Source: Streptomyces hygroscopicus subsp. hygroscopicus | GTDB taxonomy: Bacteria; Actinomycetota; Actinomycetes; Streptomycetales; Streptomycetaceae | Assembly (NCBI RefSeq): GCF_030269125.1 | Contig: NZ_BSSM01000012.1 | Coordinates: 62,001-126,000, forward strand | Length of the DNA: 64,000 nucleotides | Direction of reading: 5' to 3' | Part shown: one piece after another, positions 50,270 to 59,056 of the stretch | Layout of the letters: the number at the start of each line of letters is the position of its first letter | Position numbering within the stretch: the stretch's first letter is position 1 | Made by a program: the position numbers and the translations under genes | The notes under the pieces: model-generated | Database searches by the model: none | What the model saw: only the letters and a program-made list of their open reading frames with translations | What the model was told of the DNA's origin: nothing

Positions 50270-50287
50270 GCGCCGGCCAGGCCACGT

Positions 50288-50299
50288 AGAAACGTTTCT
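50288..50299. promoter_or_regulatory. Perfect palindrome AGAAACGTTTCT between metI and metQ
   Basis: 12-bp perfect palindrome in a 138-base gap that is long for a coupled operon. It could be a protein site controlling a separate metQ promoter. Confidence 0.35.
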
Positions 50300-50407
50300 G
50301 CCGAGGCGGCCGCCCTCCCCGTCCCCCGACCACCACCCCTCAAAGAGGCGCTTTCGCGCCGCACCCCCTGATGCGGGGTCGCACCACCATTAGGAAAGGC
50401 ACTTTTC

Positions 50408-51238
50408 GTGCGTAACACCGTCAAGTTCACCACCGCCGCCCTCGCCGCCGGAGCCCTCGCTCTCGGACTGACCGCCTGCGGCTCCGGCAAGTCCTCCGCC
50501 TCCCACGACTACAGCGGACCGCTGGTCGTCGCCGCCACCCCGGTCCCGCACGCCGAGGTCCTGGACTTCGTCGAGAAGAACCTCGCGAAGAAGGCCGGAC
50601 TCGACCTCCAGGTCAAGGAGTTCACCGACTACATCACGCCGAACACGGCGACCGAGGACGGTTCGGTGGGCGCCAACTACTTCCAGACCAAGCCGTACCT
50701 GGACGACTTCAACAAGAAGCGCGGCACCCACCTCGTGTCCGTCGTCGGCGTGCACCTGGAGCCCCTCGGCCTGTACTCGCACAAGGTCAAGAAGTCCGGC
50801 GACCTCAAGAACGGTGCGACCATCGCCGTCCCGAACGACGCCGACAACGAGTCCCGCGCCCTGAAGCTGCTCGTCGCGGGCGGGCTCATCACCCTCAAGC
50901 CCGGTGCCGGCTCCCAGGCCACGCCCGAGGACATCGCGAAGAACCCCAAGCACCTCCAGTTCAAGGAGGTCGAGGCGGCCCAGACCCCGCGCTCCCTGGA
51001 GGACGTGGACGCGGCGGTCATCAACGGCAACTACGCCATCTCCGCCGGCCTGAAGCCCGCCAAGGACGCCGTCCTCCTGGAGACGGCGAAGGACAACCCC
51101 TACGTCAACCTCCTCGTCGTCAAGAAGGGCAACGAGCACGACCCGCGGGTCGAGAAGCTCGCCAAGCTCCTCACCTCGCCCGAGGTCAAGAAGTTCATCG
51201 AGGACAAGTACCAGGGCTCGGTCATCCCCTCCTTCTGA
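50408..51238 (+). CDS. metQ: Methionine-binding lipoprotein
   Basis: Substrate-binding protein of MetNIQ (276 aa), anchored as a lipoprotein by LALGLTACGSG after an N-terminal hydrophobic stretch. NlpA/MetQ family motifs include VVAATPVPHAEVLDFV, VKEFTDYITPN, GANYFQTKPYLDDFN and INGNYAISAGL. GTG start with aggaaagg eight bases upstream. Separated from metI by a 138-bp gap, allowing higher expression than the membrane parts; followed by a strong terminator. Confidence 0.95.
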   Translation: MRNTVKFTTAALAAGALALGLTACGSGKSSASHDYSGPLVVAATPVPHAEVLDFVEKNLAKKAGLDLQVKEFTDYITPNTATEDGSVGANYFQTKPYLDDFNKKRGTHLVSVVGVHLEPLGLYSHKVKKSGDLKNGATIAVPNDADNESRALKLLVAGGLITLKPGAGSQATPEDIAKNPKHLQFKEVEAAQTPRSLEDVDAAVINGNYAISAGLKPAKDAVLLETAKDNPYVNLLVVKKGNEHDPRVEKLAKLLTSPEVKKFIEDKYQGSVIPSF

Positions 51239-51271
51239 TCCGGCCACCCTCGGGTACCGCCTCGCTGACCC

Positions 51272-51306
51272 ACGGGGTCCACTCCCTCACCGGGTGTGGA
51301 CCCCGT
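51272..51306 (+). terminator. Terminator after metQ
   Basis: ACGGGGTCCAC and GTGGACCCCGT form an 11-bp perfect stem with a 13-base loop. Confidence 0.85.
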
Positions 51307-51407
51307 CGTGCGGTTCGGTGGTTTCATGCTGCATGCTGGGCAGTTCAGCAGGCCCGTGCCACGGCACTGATGGCACTCGAGTTCTTCCGAAGGTTACGGA
51401 GCGGCGC

Positions 51408-52046
51408 ATGACGAGCACCTTCCCCAACATCTCCATCAGCACGGAGCGGTTGGTGCTGCGCCCCCTCGACGAGGACGACGTGCCCGCCCTGGCCGAGATG
51501 ATGAACGACGAGCAGGTCGCCGCCTGGACCGACGTGCCCCAGCCGTTCACCGAGGCCGGCGCCCGGCGCTGGATCACCGAGCACGCGCCCGCCGAACGCG
51601 CCGCGGGACGCGGCCTGGACCTCGCCGTCACCGAGTTCCTCACCCAGCGCCTGGTCGGCGTCGTCCAGCTGTCCAAGACCAACTGGCACATCCGCGCGAC
51701 CGAGTTGTCGTACATCGTCGCTCCCTGGGCCCGCGGCGAGGGGTACGCCTCCGAGGCCGCGCTCGCCACCGCCCGCTGGCTCTTCGACGACCGGGGCTTC
51801 GAACGCATCGAGCTGCGCACCGCCGCCGACAACACCGCCTCCCAGCAGGTCGCCCAGAAGATCGGCTGCATCAGCGAGGGCGTGCTGCGCAACGCGTGCA
51901 TAGTCCATGTGCGCACCGAGGACGGCGGCTGGGCCGACCTGCGCACCGACTTCATCGTCTGGAGCCTGCTGCCGGAGGACCTCGAAGGCGCCGACGAACA
52001 GCTCGCCGACACCAGCGGCTTCACGTCGTACGCGGACTGGAACTGA
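51408..52046 (+). CDS. RimJ/RimL-type GNAT acetyltransferase
   Basis: Acetyltransferase of 212 aa resembling ribosomal-protein-type acetyltransferases (ISTERLVLRPLDEDDVPALAEM start; LSYIVAPWARGEGYASEAALATARWLF with the acetyl-CoA loop; ELRTAADNTASQQVAQKIG). The chosen ATG follows ggag by six bases; an in-frame extension upstream is unlikely because it runs through the metQ terminator. Acceptor unknown. It precedes, but does not clearly belong with, the cobalamin genes. Confidence 0.88.
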   Translation: MTSTFPNISISTERLVLRPLDEDDVPALAEMMNDEQVAAWTDVPQPFTEAGARRWITEHAPAERAAGRGLDLAVTEFLTQRLVGVVQLSKTNWHIRATELSYIVAPWARGEGYASEAALATARWLFDDRGFERIELRTAADNTASQQVAQKIGCISEGVLRNACIVHVRTEDGGWADLRTDFIVWSLLPEDLEGADEQLADTSGFTSYADWN

Positions 52047-52157
52047 CGCCCCCGCCGTGGCCCGTCGTCGGCGTGCGGCGGGACCGGGTACCCTCACGGA
52101 GCCCGCCACTGGGCCCTGCACCCCTGACGACCTGCGAAAAGCTGGAGATGGACGACG

Positions 52158-53372
52158 ATGGCCGACCGGGTCACGGTGATCGGCTGGGACGGTTCGCCGC
52201 TGACCGAGGCGGCACGCTCGGCGCTCGGCGCCGCCACGCTCGTGGCGGGCGCGGCCCACCATCTCGCACTGCCCGAACTCCCGCCCGCCGCCGAACGCGT
52301 CCGCCTCGGCAGCGTCGCGCTCGCCGCCCGCCGCATCGCCGCCCACCGCGGCACCGCGGTCGTGCTGGCCGACGGCGACCCCGGCTTCTTCGGCGTCGTA
52401 CGCACCCTGCGCGCACCGGAGTTCGGCCTGGAGGTGGAGGTCGTCCCCGCCGTCTCCTCCGTCGCCACCGCCTTCGCGCGGGCCGGCATGCCCTGGGACG
52501 ACGCCCAGGTCGTCGTCGCTCACCCGCGCACCCTGCGCCGGGCCGTCAACGTCTGCCGCGCCCACACCAAGGTGGCCGTCCTCACCTCGCCGGGCGCGGG
52601 CCCCGCCGAACTCGGCCTCCTCCTCGCGGGCGTCCACCGCACCTTCGTCATCTGCGAGGAACTGGGCACCGAACGCGAGCAGGTCTCCGTCGTCACCTCC
52701 GACAAGGCCCCCGACCACACCTGGCGCGACCCCAACGTCGTCATCGTCATCGGCGGACCGGTGAGCGCGTCGGAGGGCGGTGGCTGGATCGCCGGCCGCG
52801 ACCCGGGCACCGGACCGCGCGGCTGGGTCCAGCCCGACGAGGCGTACGGCGACGGCGCCGCGCTCGGCGAGGGCGAGACCGAGCTGCTGCGCGCCGCCCA
52901 ACTCGCCCGCCTCGGGCCCCGGGTCGGCGACCTCGTCTGGGACATCGGCTGCGGCTCGGGCGCGTTCGCCACCGAGGCCGCGCGCGCCGGTGCCGCCGTC
53001 ATCGCCGTCGACCACGACCGGGCCGCGTGCGTCCGCACCGACGGCGCCGCCCGCCGCTACGGCGTCCAGCTCCACGTCGTCCACGGCAGTGCCCCGCACG
53101 TCCTGGAGGACCTGCCCGAACCCGATGTGGTGCGGGTCGGCGGCGGGGGAGCGGCCGTCGTCTCCGCGGTCGCCGACCGGCGCCCGCAGCGCATCGTCAC
53201 CCACGCCGCGACCCGCGACGCGGCCGAACTCGTCGGCCGCGACCTGACCGAGCACGGCTACCGCGTCGAGTGCGCCCTGCTCCAGTCCGTCGAACTGGAC
53301 ACCCGCGCCTGGCGGGAGACCGAGCGGAACGTGGCCTTCCTGCTCAGCGGGGTCCTGGGGATCGCCCCGTGA
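52158..53372 (+). CDS. cobL: Precorrin-6Y C5,15-methyltransferase (CbiE-CbiT fusion)
   Basis: Cobalamin (B12) corrin-ring enzyme (404 aa) adding methyl groups at C5 and C15 and decarboxylating the acetate side chain. The N-terminal half (about 1-210) is CbiE-like (VTVIGWDGSPLTEAARSAL, VLADGDPGFFGVVRTL, VAVLTSPGAGPAELGLLL); the C-terminal half (about 215-404) is CbiT-like with SAM motif VWDIGCGSGAFATEAAR and RVGGGGAAV. It is first of a plus-strand run of B12 genes, though 344 bases separate it from the next. Confidence 0.93.
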   Translation: MADRVTVIGWDGSPLTEAARSALGAATLVAGAAHHLALPELPPAAERVRLGSVALAARRIAAHRGTAVVLADGDPGFFGVVRTLRAPEFGLEVEVVPAVSSVATAFARAGMPWDDAQVVVAHPRTLRRAVNVCRAHTKVAVLTSPGAGPAELGLLLAGVHRTFVICEELGTEREQVSVVTSDKAPDHTWRDPNVVIVIGGPVSASEGGGWIAGRDPGTGPRGWVQPDEAYGDGAALGEGETELLRAAQLARLGPRVGDLVWDIGCGSGAFATEAARAGAAVIAVDHDRAACVRTDGAARRYGVQLHVVHGSAPHVLEDLPEPDVVRVGGGGAAVVSAVADRRPQRIVTHAATRDAAELVGRDLTEHGYRVECALLQSVELDTRAWRETERNVAFLLSGVLGIAP

Positions 53373-53716
53373 TCCGGTAGTCGTACCGCGCGCGGTAGGC
53401 TGGCCGATCGTTGTACCCCACCGGTGGCCCGGAACTTCGTTCGCCAATGTCCGGAACGCACGCCCCTTTTGGGGTGGGTGTGGTACGGCGAACCCGTGGA
53501 CGCGCAACGTGGCGCAGTCCACAGCGGCCTGTCGCGGATCATGCTGTCGTGACGGCGCGACGACCGGGACAATGCCACTGAATGGCTTTGTCGCCTTTTC
53601 CGGCGGGTCGTTCGTGCCGCTGGGCACGGACGCTCGTTCTTCACCATGGGGCGGTCGGCATGCCGTTCCGGGTGAGCTGGTCGTAGGAGCACTAACCGAT
53701 TGGGCGAGGGGTACGC
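53373..53716 (+). other. Intergenic region before the BluB-CobT gene
   Basis: A 344-base gap with no credible gene. Two CCGGAAC hexa/heptamers (near 53427 and 53450), a ccaccggtgg palindrome near 53418 and the ribosome site gagggg at 53705 are the only features I see; no cobalamin riboswitch consensus was found. Confidence 0.5.
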
Positions 53717-56700
53717 ATGACCGACACCGGCCAGGTCCCGGGCGAGGGGCAGCCGGAGAGCGCAGGCATGGTGGAGCAGCCGGGCGTCACCGCGCACGGC
53801 GCGTACACCTACCTCTCCGAGGCACCCGCCGAGGACGAAGACCTGCTGCTGCCGGGCGCCCAGGGCGCATGGGGCAACGAGGTGCCGCCGCCCGCCCCGG
53901 AGCCTGTGGTGGAGGCCCTGCACGAGCCGGGCCCGCACGAGGCGTCCGGCCGTGACACGGGCTCCGTGGACCTGGGCGGCGTCCGCCTCCCGTCCCCGCA
54001 GGAGACCATGGCGCCACGCCGCCCGCTGCACCTCGGCCCGCCCATCCCCAACGCCTCCGCGAGCCCCGTCCGCTCCCTCGCCGACCGCGGCCCGGAGTAC
54101 CTGGACGCCCAGCCGCTGCGCGAGATGGTCCCGCAGAGCGCGGCGCCCTGGGGCGCGGCCGCGGGGGGGCCGGGCACCGGGCAGGTGCCGGGTACGGCCG
54201 AGGCCGCGCCGGTCGCCGGCGGTACTCCGGGTGCCGAGGCCCCGGCGGTCGCCGTGCCGGGTACGGCGGAGGCGGTGCCGGTCGCCGCGGAGGCGGCGGG
54301 TGCGCCGGTCGCCGGACAGGGGCCGGGTGCGGAAACGGTTGACCCGGCGGTCGCCGGGGCGCCTGATGCCGCCGTCGGCGAGGCCGGCGTGATCGGCCTC
54401 GCCGCCCAGGCCGTCGCGCAGGCGCCCGTCGCCGAGCAGCTGGTGCAGGGCCACGACGGTCCCCAGCCCGCCGACGGCCATGACGGCGTCTACGCGCCGC
54501 GGGCCGAGGAAGCCGCGCCGGTCGCCGCCGAGCCCGTCCAGGTGCCGGTCGCCCAGGCTGTCGAGGCCGCCGAAGCGACCGCCGTCGCCGTGCGGCCGGT
54601 CCAGGAGGCGCAGGCCGCCGAGGCGGTGGGCGCGCCGGAGGCCGGGGCCCCCGTGCAGGCCGAGGCCCCGGTTCCGGGCGCCGTCGAGGCCGTCCCGGCC
54701 GCCGAGTCGGCCGAACCTGTCGCCGTCCAGGCCGCCGAGTCGGTGGAACCCGTCGAGGCCGTCGAGGGGGGCCAGGCCGCGGAACCGGCCGAACCTGTCG
54801 CCGTCCAGGCCGCCGAGTCGGTGGAACCCGTCGAGGCCGTCGAGGGAGTCCAGGCCGCCGAGCCCGTGGCCACGGAGGCTCCCGCCGCCGTGGAGGCCGG
54901 GGTTCCGGTCGTGTCCGCGCCGGTTCCTCACCAGCTTCCCGATGCCGTCGCCGGCGGCCCTGTCGCCGAGCCCGTCGAGCCGGTCGCCGTGGACGCTGCC
55001 CAGCCTGCCGAGCCGGTCGCCGTGGACGCTGCCCCGGCCGCCGTCGAGCCCGTCCAGGCCGCCGAGCCCGCCGAGCCGGTGGCCGCCGACGCCGTCCAGC
55101 CCGCCGACGCCCCGGCCGAGCAGGCCGAGGCCGCCGCGCCGGTCGTCCACCAGGTCCAGGGCCCGCAGTCGGTCGAACCCGCTGCCCAGGCCGCCGAGAC
55201 CGTGCCGAGCGCGCCCCAGCCGCAGGCTCCGACCCCGGCCCCGGTCGAGGTACAGCCCCTGCCGCAGCCGACGGCCCAGGACCAGAGCGAGCAGGCCGTC
55301 CCCCTCGCCGAGCCCGTCCCGGCGAGTGACCCCGCCGTACCCACCGTCCCCGCCCCCGAGCAGCCCGCCGAGGCCGTCCCGGCGCCGGTCGCCGCCGTGG
55401 CCGTGGACCCGCAGGCCGCCGTCGCCGCTGCGGCCGAGGCGGCGCAGCCGCAGCCCGCCGCCGACCCGGCCCCCGCCGCGCCCGCGCAGCCGCAGGACGC
55501 CTCGGCGCCCGTCGACGCCCCGGCCCGGCAGACCCCCGTCCCGACGGAGGTCCCGGGGCAGCCCGCCCCCGCCGCCGAGCAGTCGCACGGCGTTCCCCTG
55601 GAGCCGGGTGCCGAGCAGCCGCTCGGCGCGTTCGTCCCGGTGGAGGGGCAGGTGCCGAGCGCGCCGCATCTGGCGCCGACCCCGCCACACCCCCTCGTCC
55701 TGCCCGCGCAGGGCCCCGCGCCGCAGGCCGTCGTGCCCGCGCCCCGCGAGGCCGAGGCCGAGACCGCGCCGCACGCGCGGACCCCTGAGCCCGCCGCCGA
55801 GCAGGGACAGACCCCGGCCGAAGCGGCACCGGCACCCGCGCGGGGCTCCACCGGCCCCGCCGCCCCCGGCTACGACGACGCCGAGCGCGAGGCCGTACTG
55901 AAGGTCATGCGCGAGCGCCGCGACATCCGCAACGGCTTCCGCAACGACCCCATCCCGCACGAGGTGCTGCTCCGCGTCCTGGAGGCCGCCCACACCGCGC
56001 CCTCCGTCGGCCACTCGCAGCCCTGGGACTTCGTCGTCATCCGGTCCGCCGAGACGCGCAACACCATGCACGAACTGGCCATGCGCCAGCGCGAGGCGTA
56101 CGCGAAGTCGCTGCCCAAGGGCCGGGCGAAGCAGTTCAAGGAACTGAAGATCGAGGCCATCCTCGACACTCCGGTGAACATCGTCGTCACCGCCGACCCC
56201 ACCCGTGGCGGCCGGCACACGCTGGGCCGTTACACCCAGCCCCAGATGGCGCCGTACTCCGCCGCGCTCGCCGTCGAGAACCTCTGGCTCGCGGCCCGCG
56301 CCGAGGGCCTCGGCGTCGGCTGGGTCAGCTTCTTCGACGAGCGTGAGATGGTGCGCGCCCTCGGCCTGCCCGAGCACCTGGAGGTCATCGCCTACCTGTG
56401 CGTAGGCTACGTCGACGAATTCCCCGACGAGCCGGAGCTGATGCAGGCCGGCTGGTCCAAGCGACGCCCCCTGTCCTGGGTGGTGCACGAAGAGACGTAC
56501 GGCCGCCGCGCCCTGCCCGGAGAGGAACCCCACGACCTGCTTGCCGAGACCGTCGCCCAGATCCGCCCGCTCGACGCCAAGGCCCTCGGTGAGGCCTGGG
56601 AGCGCCAGAAGCGCATGACCAAGCCGGCCGGCGCGCTCGGCATGCTGGAGATCATCTCCGCGCAGCTGTCCGGTCTCTCCCGGCAGTGCCCGCCGCCGAT

Positions 56701-57586
56701 CCCGGAGCCCGCCGCCGTCGCCATCTTCGCGGGCGACCACGGTGTGCACGCCCAGGGCGTCACCCCCTGGCCCCAGGAGGTCACCGGTCAGATGGTGGCC
56801 AACTTCCTGGGCGGGGGCGCGGTCTGCAACGCCTTCGCCGCCCAGGTCGGCGCCGAGGTGTGCGTGGTCGACGTCGGCGTCGCCGCCGACCTGCCCGCCA
56901 CCCCCGGCCTGCTGCCCCGCAAGATCCGCGGCGGCACGTCCGACATGACCACCGGGCCCGCGATGACCCGCGAGGAGGCCAAGGCGGCCATCGAGGTCGG
57001 CATCGAGACCGCGCGCGACCTGGTCGCGGCCGGCAACAAGGCGCTGCTCACCGGTGAGATGGGCATCGCCAACACCACCGCGTCCGCCGCGCTGATCTCC
57101 GTCTTCACCGGCGTCGACCCTGCCGAGGTCACCGGCCGCGGCACCGGCATCAACGACGAGACACTGGCCCGCAAGACCGAGGTGGTCCGGCGAGCCCTGG
57201 AGTTCCACCAGCCGGACCTGGCCGACCCCGTCGGCGTCCTCGCGGCCATCGGCGGCTTCGAGCACGCCGCGATGGTGGGCCTGCTGCTCGGTGGCGCGTC
57301 CCTGCGTACGCCGGTCATCCTGGACGGCGTCAGCGCGGGTGCCGCGGCCCTCGTGGCCCGCGCCATCGCCCCCGAGGTCCTCGCGGCCTGCATCGCCGGC
57401 CACCGCAGCGCCGAACCCGGCCACGTCGCCGCCCTCAACAAGCTCGGCCTGCGCCCCCTGGTCGACCTCGACCTGCGCCTCGGCGAGGGCACGGGCGCGC
57501 TCCTCGCCCTGCCGCTGGTGCAGAGCGCGGCCAGGGCGATGCACGAGGTGGCGACGTTCGACTCGGCTGGCGTCACCGAGAAATAG
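53717..57586 (+). CDS. cobT: Fused BluB-CobT with very long disordered N-terminal extension
   Basis: A 1289-aa protein joining two steps of the B12 lower-ligand pathway. Residues about 1-715 are low-complexity, rich in Ala, Pro, Val and Glu, with repeats. About 718-925 form a BluB flavin destructase domain making 5,6-dimethylbenzimidazole from FMN (ERRDIRNGFRNDPIPHEV, APSVGHSQPWDFV, TLGRYTQPQMAPYSAALAVENLWLAA). About 948-1289 form CobT, which attaches that base to ribose phosphate (VAIFAGDHGVHAQGVTPWP, LTGEMGIANTTASAAL). The ATG at 53717 has gagggg six bases upstream. Substrate channelling is the likely benefit of the fusion. Confidence 0.93.
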   Translation: MTDTGQVPGEGQPESAGMVEQPGVTAHGAYTYLSEAPAEDEDLLLPGAQGAWGNEVPPPAPEPVVEALHEPGPHEASGRDTGSVDLGGVRLPSPQETMAPRRPLHLGPPIPNASASPVRSLADRGPEYLDAQPLREMVPQSAAPWGAAAGGPGTGQVPGTAEAAPVAGGTPGAEAPAVAVPGTAEAVPVAAEAAGAPVAGQGPGAETVDPAVAGAPDAAVGEAGVIGLAAQAVAQAPVAEQLVQGHDGPQPADGHDGVYAPRAEEAAPVAAEPVQVPVAQAVEAAEATAVAVRPVQEAQAAEAVGAPEAGAPVQAEAPVPGAVEAVPAAESAEPVAVQAAESVEPVEAVEGGQAAEPAEPVAVQAAESVEPVEAVEGVQAAEPVATEAPAAVEAGVPVVSAPVPHQLPDAVAGGPVAEPVEPVAVDAAQPAEPVAVDAAPAAVEPVQAAEPAEPVAADAVQPADAPAEQAEAAAPVVHQVQGPQSVEPAAQAAETVPSAPQPQAPTPAPVEVQPLPQPTAQDQSEQAVPLAEPVPASDPAVPTVPAPEQPAEAVPAPVAAVAVDPQAAVAAAAEAAQPQPAADPAPAAPAQPQDASAPVDAPARQTPVPTEVPGQPAPAAEQSHGVPLEPGAEQPLGAFVPVEGQVPSAPHLAPTPPHPLVLPAQGPAPQAVVPAPREAEAETAPHARTPEPAAEQGQTPAEAAPAPARGSTGPAAPGYDDAEREAVLKVMRERRDIRNGFRNDPIPHEVLLRVLEAAHTAPSVGHSQPWDFVVIRSAETRNTMHELAMRQREAYAKSLPKGRAKQFKELKIEAILDTPVNIVVTADPTRGGRHTLGRYTQPQMAPYSAALAVENLWLAARAEGLGVGWVSFFDEREMVRALGLPEHLEVIAYLCVGYVDEFPDEPELMQAGWSKRRPLSWVVHEETYGRRALPGEEPHDLLAETVAQIRPLDAKALGEAWERQKRMTKPAGALGMLEIISAQLSGLSRQCPPPIPEPAAVAIFAGDHGVHAQGVTPWPQEVTGQMVANFLGGGAVCNAFAAQVGAEVCVVDVGVAADLPATPGLLPRKIRGGTSDMTTGPAMTREEAKAAIEVGIETARDLVAAGNKALLTGEMGIANTTASAALISVFTGVDPAEVTGRGTGINDETLARKTEVVRRALEFHQPDLADPVGVLAAIGGFEHAAMVGLLLGGASLRTPVILDGVSAGAAALVARAIAPEVLAACIAGHRSAEPGHVAALNKLGLRPLVDLDLRLGEGTGALLALPLVQSAARAMHEVATFDSAGVTEK
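54711..54866. repeat. Two near-identical 78-bp (26-codon) repeats inside the CobT extension
   Basis: Starts at 54711 and 54789. Each encodes AEPVAVQAAESVEPVEAVEG followed by G/VQAAEP. Shorter 36-bp repeats encoding AEPVAVDAA follow near 55000. Confidence 0.8.
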
Positions 57587-57601
57587 GCCCCCAGGGGTCT
57601 C

Positions 57602-57630
57602 GGCAGGGCGGTTCCGGTCGCCGCCCTGCC
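57602..57630 (+). terminator. Terminator after the bluB-cobT gene
   Basis: GGCAGGGCGG-ttccggtcg-CCGCCCTGCC, 10-bp perfect stem 15 bases past the stop. Confidence 0.75.
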
Positions 57631-57735
57631 GGACTGCCGCACCGCCGTGACCAGCCCCCGGACACCTGCCCCGCCCTTACCGCTGCCCACGTAAAATCCG
57701 CACGTCAGGGCCACCACAACGCCCCCGGAGGAGCC

Positions 57736-58968
57736 ATGGCCGAACACCCCGCCTACCCCGTAGGTCTGCGCCTCTCCGGCCGCCGCGTCGCCGTCCTCGG
57801 CGCCGGCCAGGTCGCCCAGCGCCGGCTCCCGGCCCTCATAGCGGCCGGCGCGGACATCGTCGTGGTGTCCCCCGAGGCGACCCCCTCCGTCGAGGCGATG
57901 GCGGACGCGGGCGAGATCACCTGGCACCGGCGGCGGTACGAGGACGGCGACCTCGCGGACGCCTGGTACGCCCTCATCGCCACCAGCGACCAGGAGGCCA
58001 ACGCCGCGGCCTCCGCCGAGGCCGAGCGCCACCGCGTCTGGTGCGTCCGCTCCGACGACGCCGACCGGGCCACCGCATGGACCCCGGCCACCGGCACCAG
58101 CGCGGGCGTCACCGTCGCCGTCCTCACCACGGAGGCCCGCGGCCGCGACCCCCGGCACACCGCCGCCATCCGCGACGCGGTCGTCGAGGGTCTGCGCGAC
58201 GGCACCCTCGTCGCTCCCCATCACCGCACCCGCACCCCCGGCGTCGCACTGGTCGGCGGCGGCCCCGGCGACCCCGACCTGATCACGGTCCGCGGTCGTC
58301 GGCTGCTCGCCGAGGCGGACGTCGTGATCGCCGACCGGCTCGGCCCGCGCGACCTGCTCGCCGAACTCCCGCCGCACGTCGAGGTGATCGACGCCGCGAA
58401 GATCCCTTACGGCCGTTACATGGCCCAGGAGGCCATCAACAACGCGCTGATCGAACACGCCAAGCAGGGCAAGTCGGTCGTACGGCTCAAGGGCGGCGAC
58501 CCCTTCGTCTTCGGCCGCGGCATGGAGGAGGTCCAGGCGCTCGCCGAGGCCGGCATCCCCTGCACCGTCGTGCCGGGCATCTCCAGCTCCATCTCGGTGC
58601 CGGGCGCGGCCGGCATCCCGGTCACCCACCGGGGCGTCGCCCATGAGTTCACGGTCGTCAGCGGCCATGTGGCGCCCGACGACGAGCGTTCGCTGGTCGA
58701 CTGGCCGTCGCTGGCCAGGCTCACCGGCACGCTGGTGATCCTGATGGGCGTGGACAAGATCGGGAAGATCGCGGAGACGCTCGTCGCGCACGGCAGGTCC
58801 CCGAAGACCCCGGTCGCGCTGGTCCAGGAGGGTACGACGGCCGCGCAGCGCCGGGTCGACGCCACCCTGGCCACGGTCGCCGAGACCGTCCGCGCCGAGG
58901 ACGTGAAGCCCCCGGCGGTCATCGTGATCGGCGAGGTCGTGACACAGGGCCTCGCGCCGACCGCGTGA
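57736..58968 (+). CDS. CysG/CobA-type precorrin-2 dehydrogenase / uroporphyrinogen-III methyltransferase
   Basis: Bifunctional tetrapyrrole enzyme (410 aa) at the branch to sirohaem and B12. The N-terminal ~110 residues bind NAD (VAVLGAGQVAQRRLPALIAAGAD; precorrin-2 oxidation), and the C-terminal ~240 residues are the SAM-dependent uroporphyrinogen-III methyltransferase (GVALVGGGPGDPDLIT, VVRLKGGDPFVFGRG, ISSSISVPGAAGIPVTHRG, LVILMGVDKI). The middle segment is shorter than in E. coli CysG (457 aa), so ferrochelation by the first domain is less certain. It directly follows the CobT gene and supplies precorrin-2. Confidence 0.92.
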   Translation: MAEHPAYPVGLRLSGRRVAVLGAGQVAQRRLPALIAAGADIVVVSPEATPSVEAMADAGEITWHRRRYEDGDLADAWYALIATSDQEANAAASAEAERHRVWCVRSDDADRATAWTPATGTSAGVTVAVLTTEARGRDPRHTAAIRDAVVEGLRDGTLVAPHHRTRTPGVALVGGGPGDPDLITVRGRRLLAEADVVIADRLGPRDLLAELPPHVEVIDAAKIPYGRYMAQEAINNALIEHAKQGKSVVRLKGGDPFVFGRGMEEVQALAEAGIPCTVVPGISSSISVPGAAGIPVTHRGVAHEFTVVSGHVAPDDERSLVDWPSLARLTGTLVILMGVDKIGKIAETLVAHGRSPKTPVALVQEGTTAAQRRVDATLATVAETVRAEDVKPPAVIVIGEVVTQGLAPTA

Positions 58969-59056
58969 CCGACACCCTCCTGATCACGTGTAACCTCGGG
59001 TAACACGTCCCTATCCAGCCGTTGGCACCACACCCAGGACAAGGCAGTATCACCCT

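Noticed and set aside
52090..52157. Possible cobalamin riboswitch (gccactg motif) before cobL
   Set aside because: Only the short CCACTG is present. The rest of the B12-box consensus and the required downstream stems are missing, and the leader is too short.
53258..57544. 1428-codon open frame on the minus strand opposite cobL/bluB-cobT
   Set aside because: Gly/Arg/Leu-rich shadow without motifs; the plus-strand proteins match known enzymes over the same DNA.
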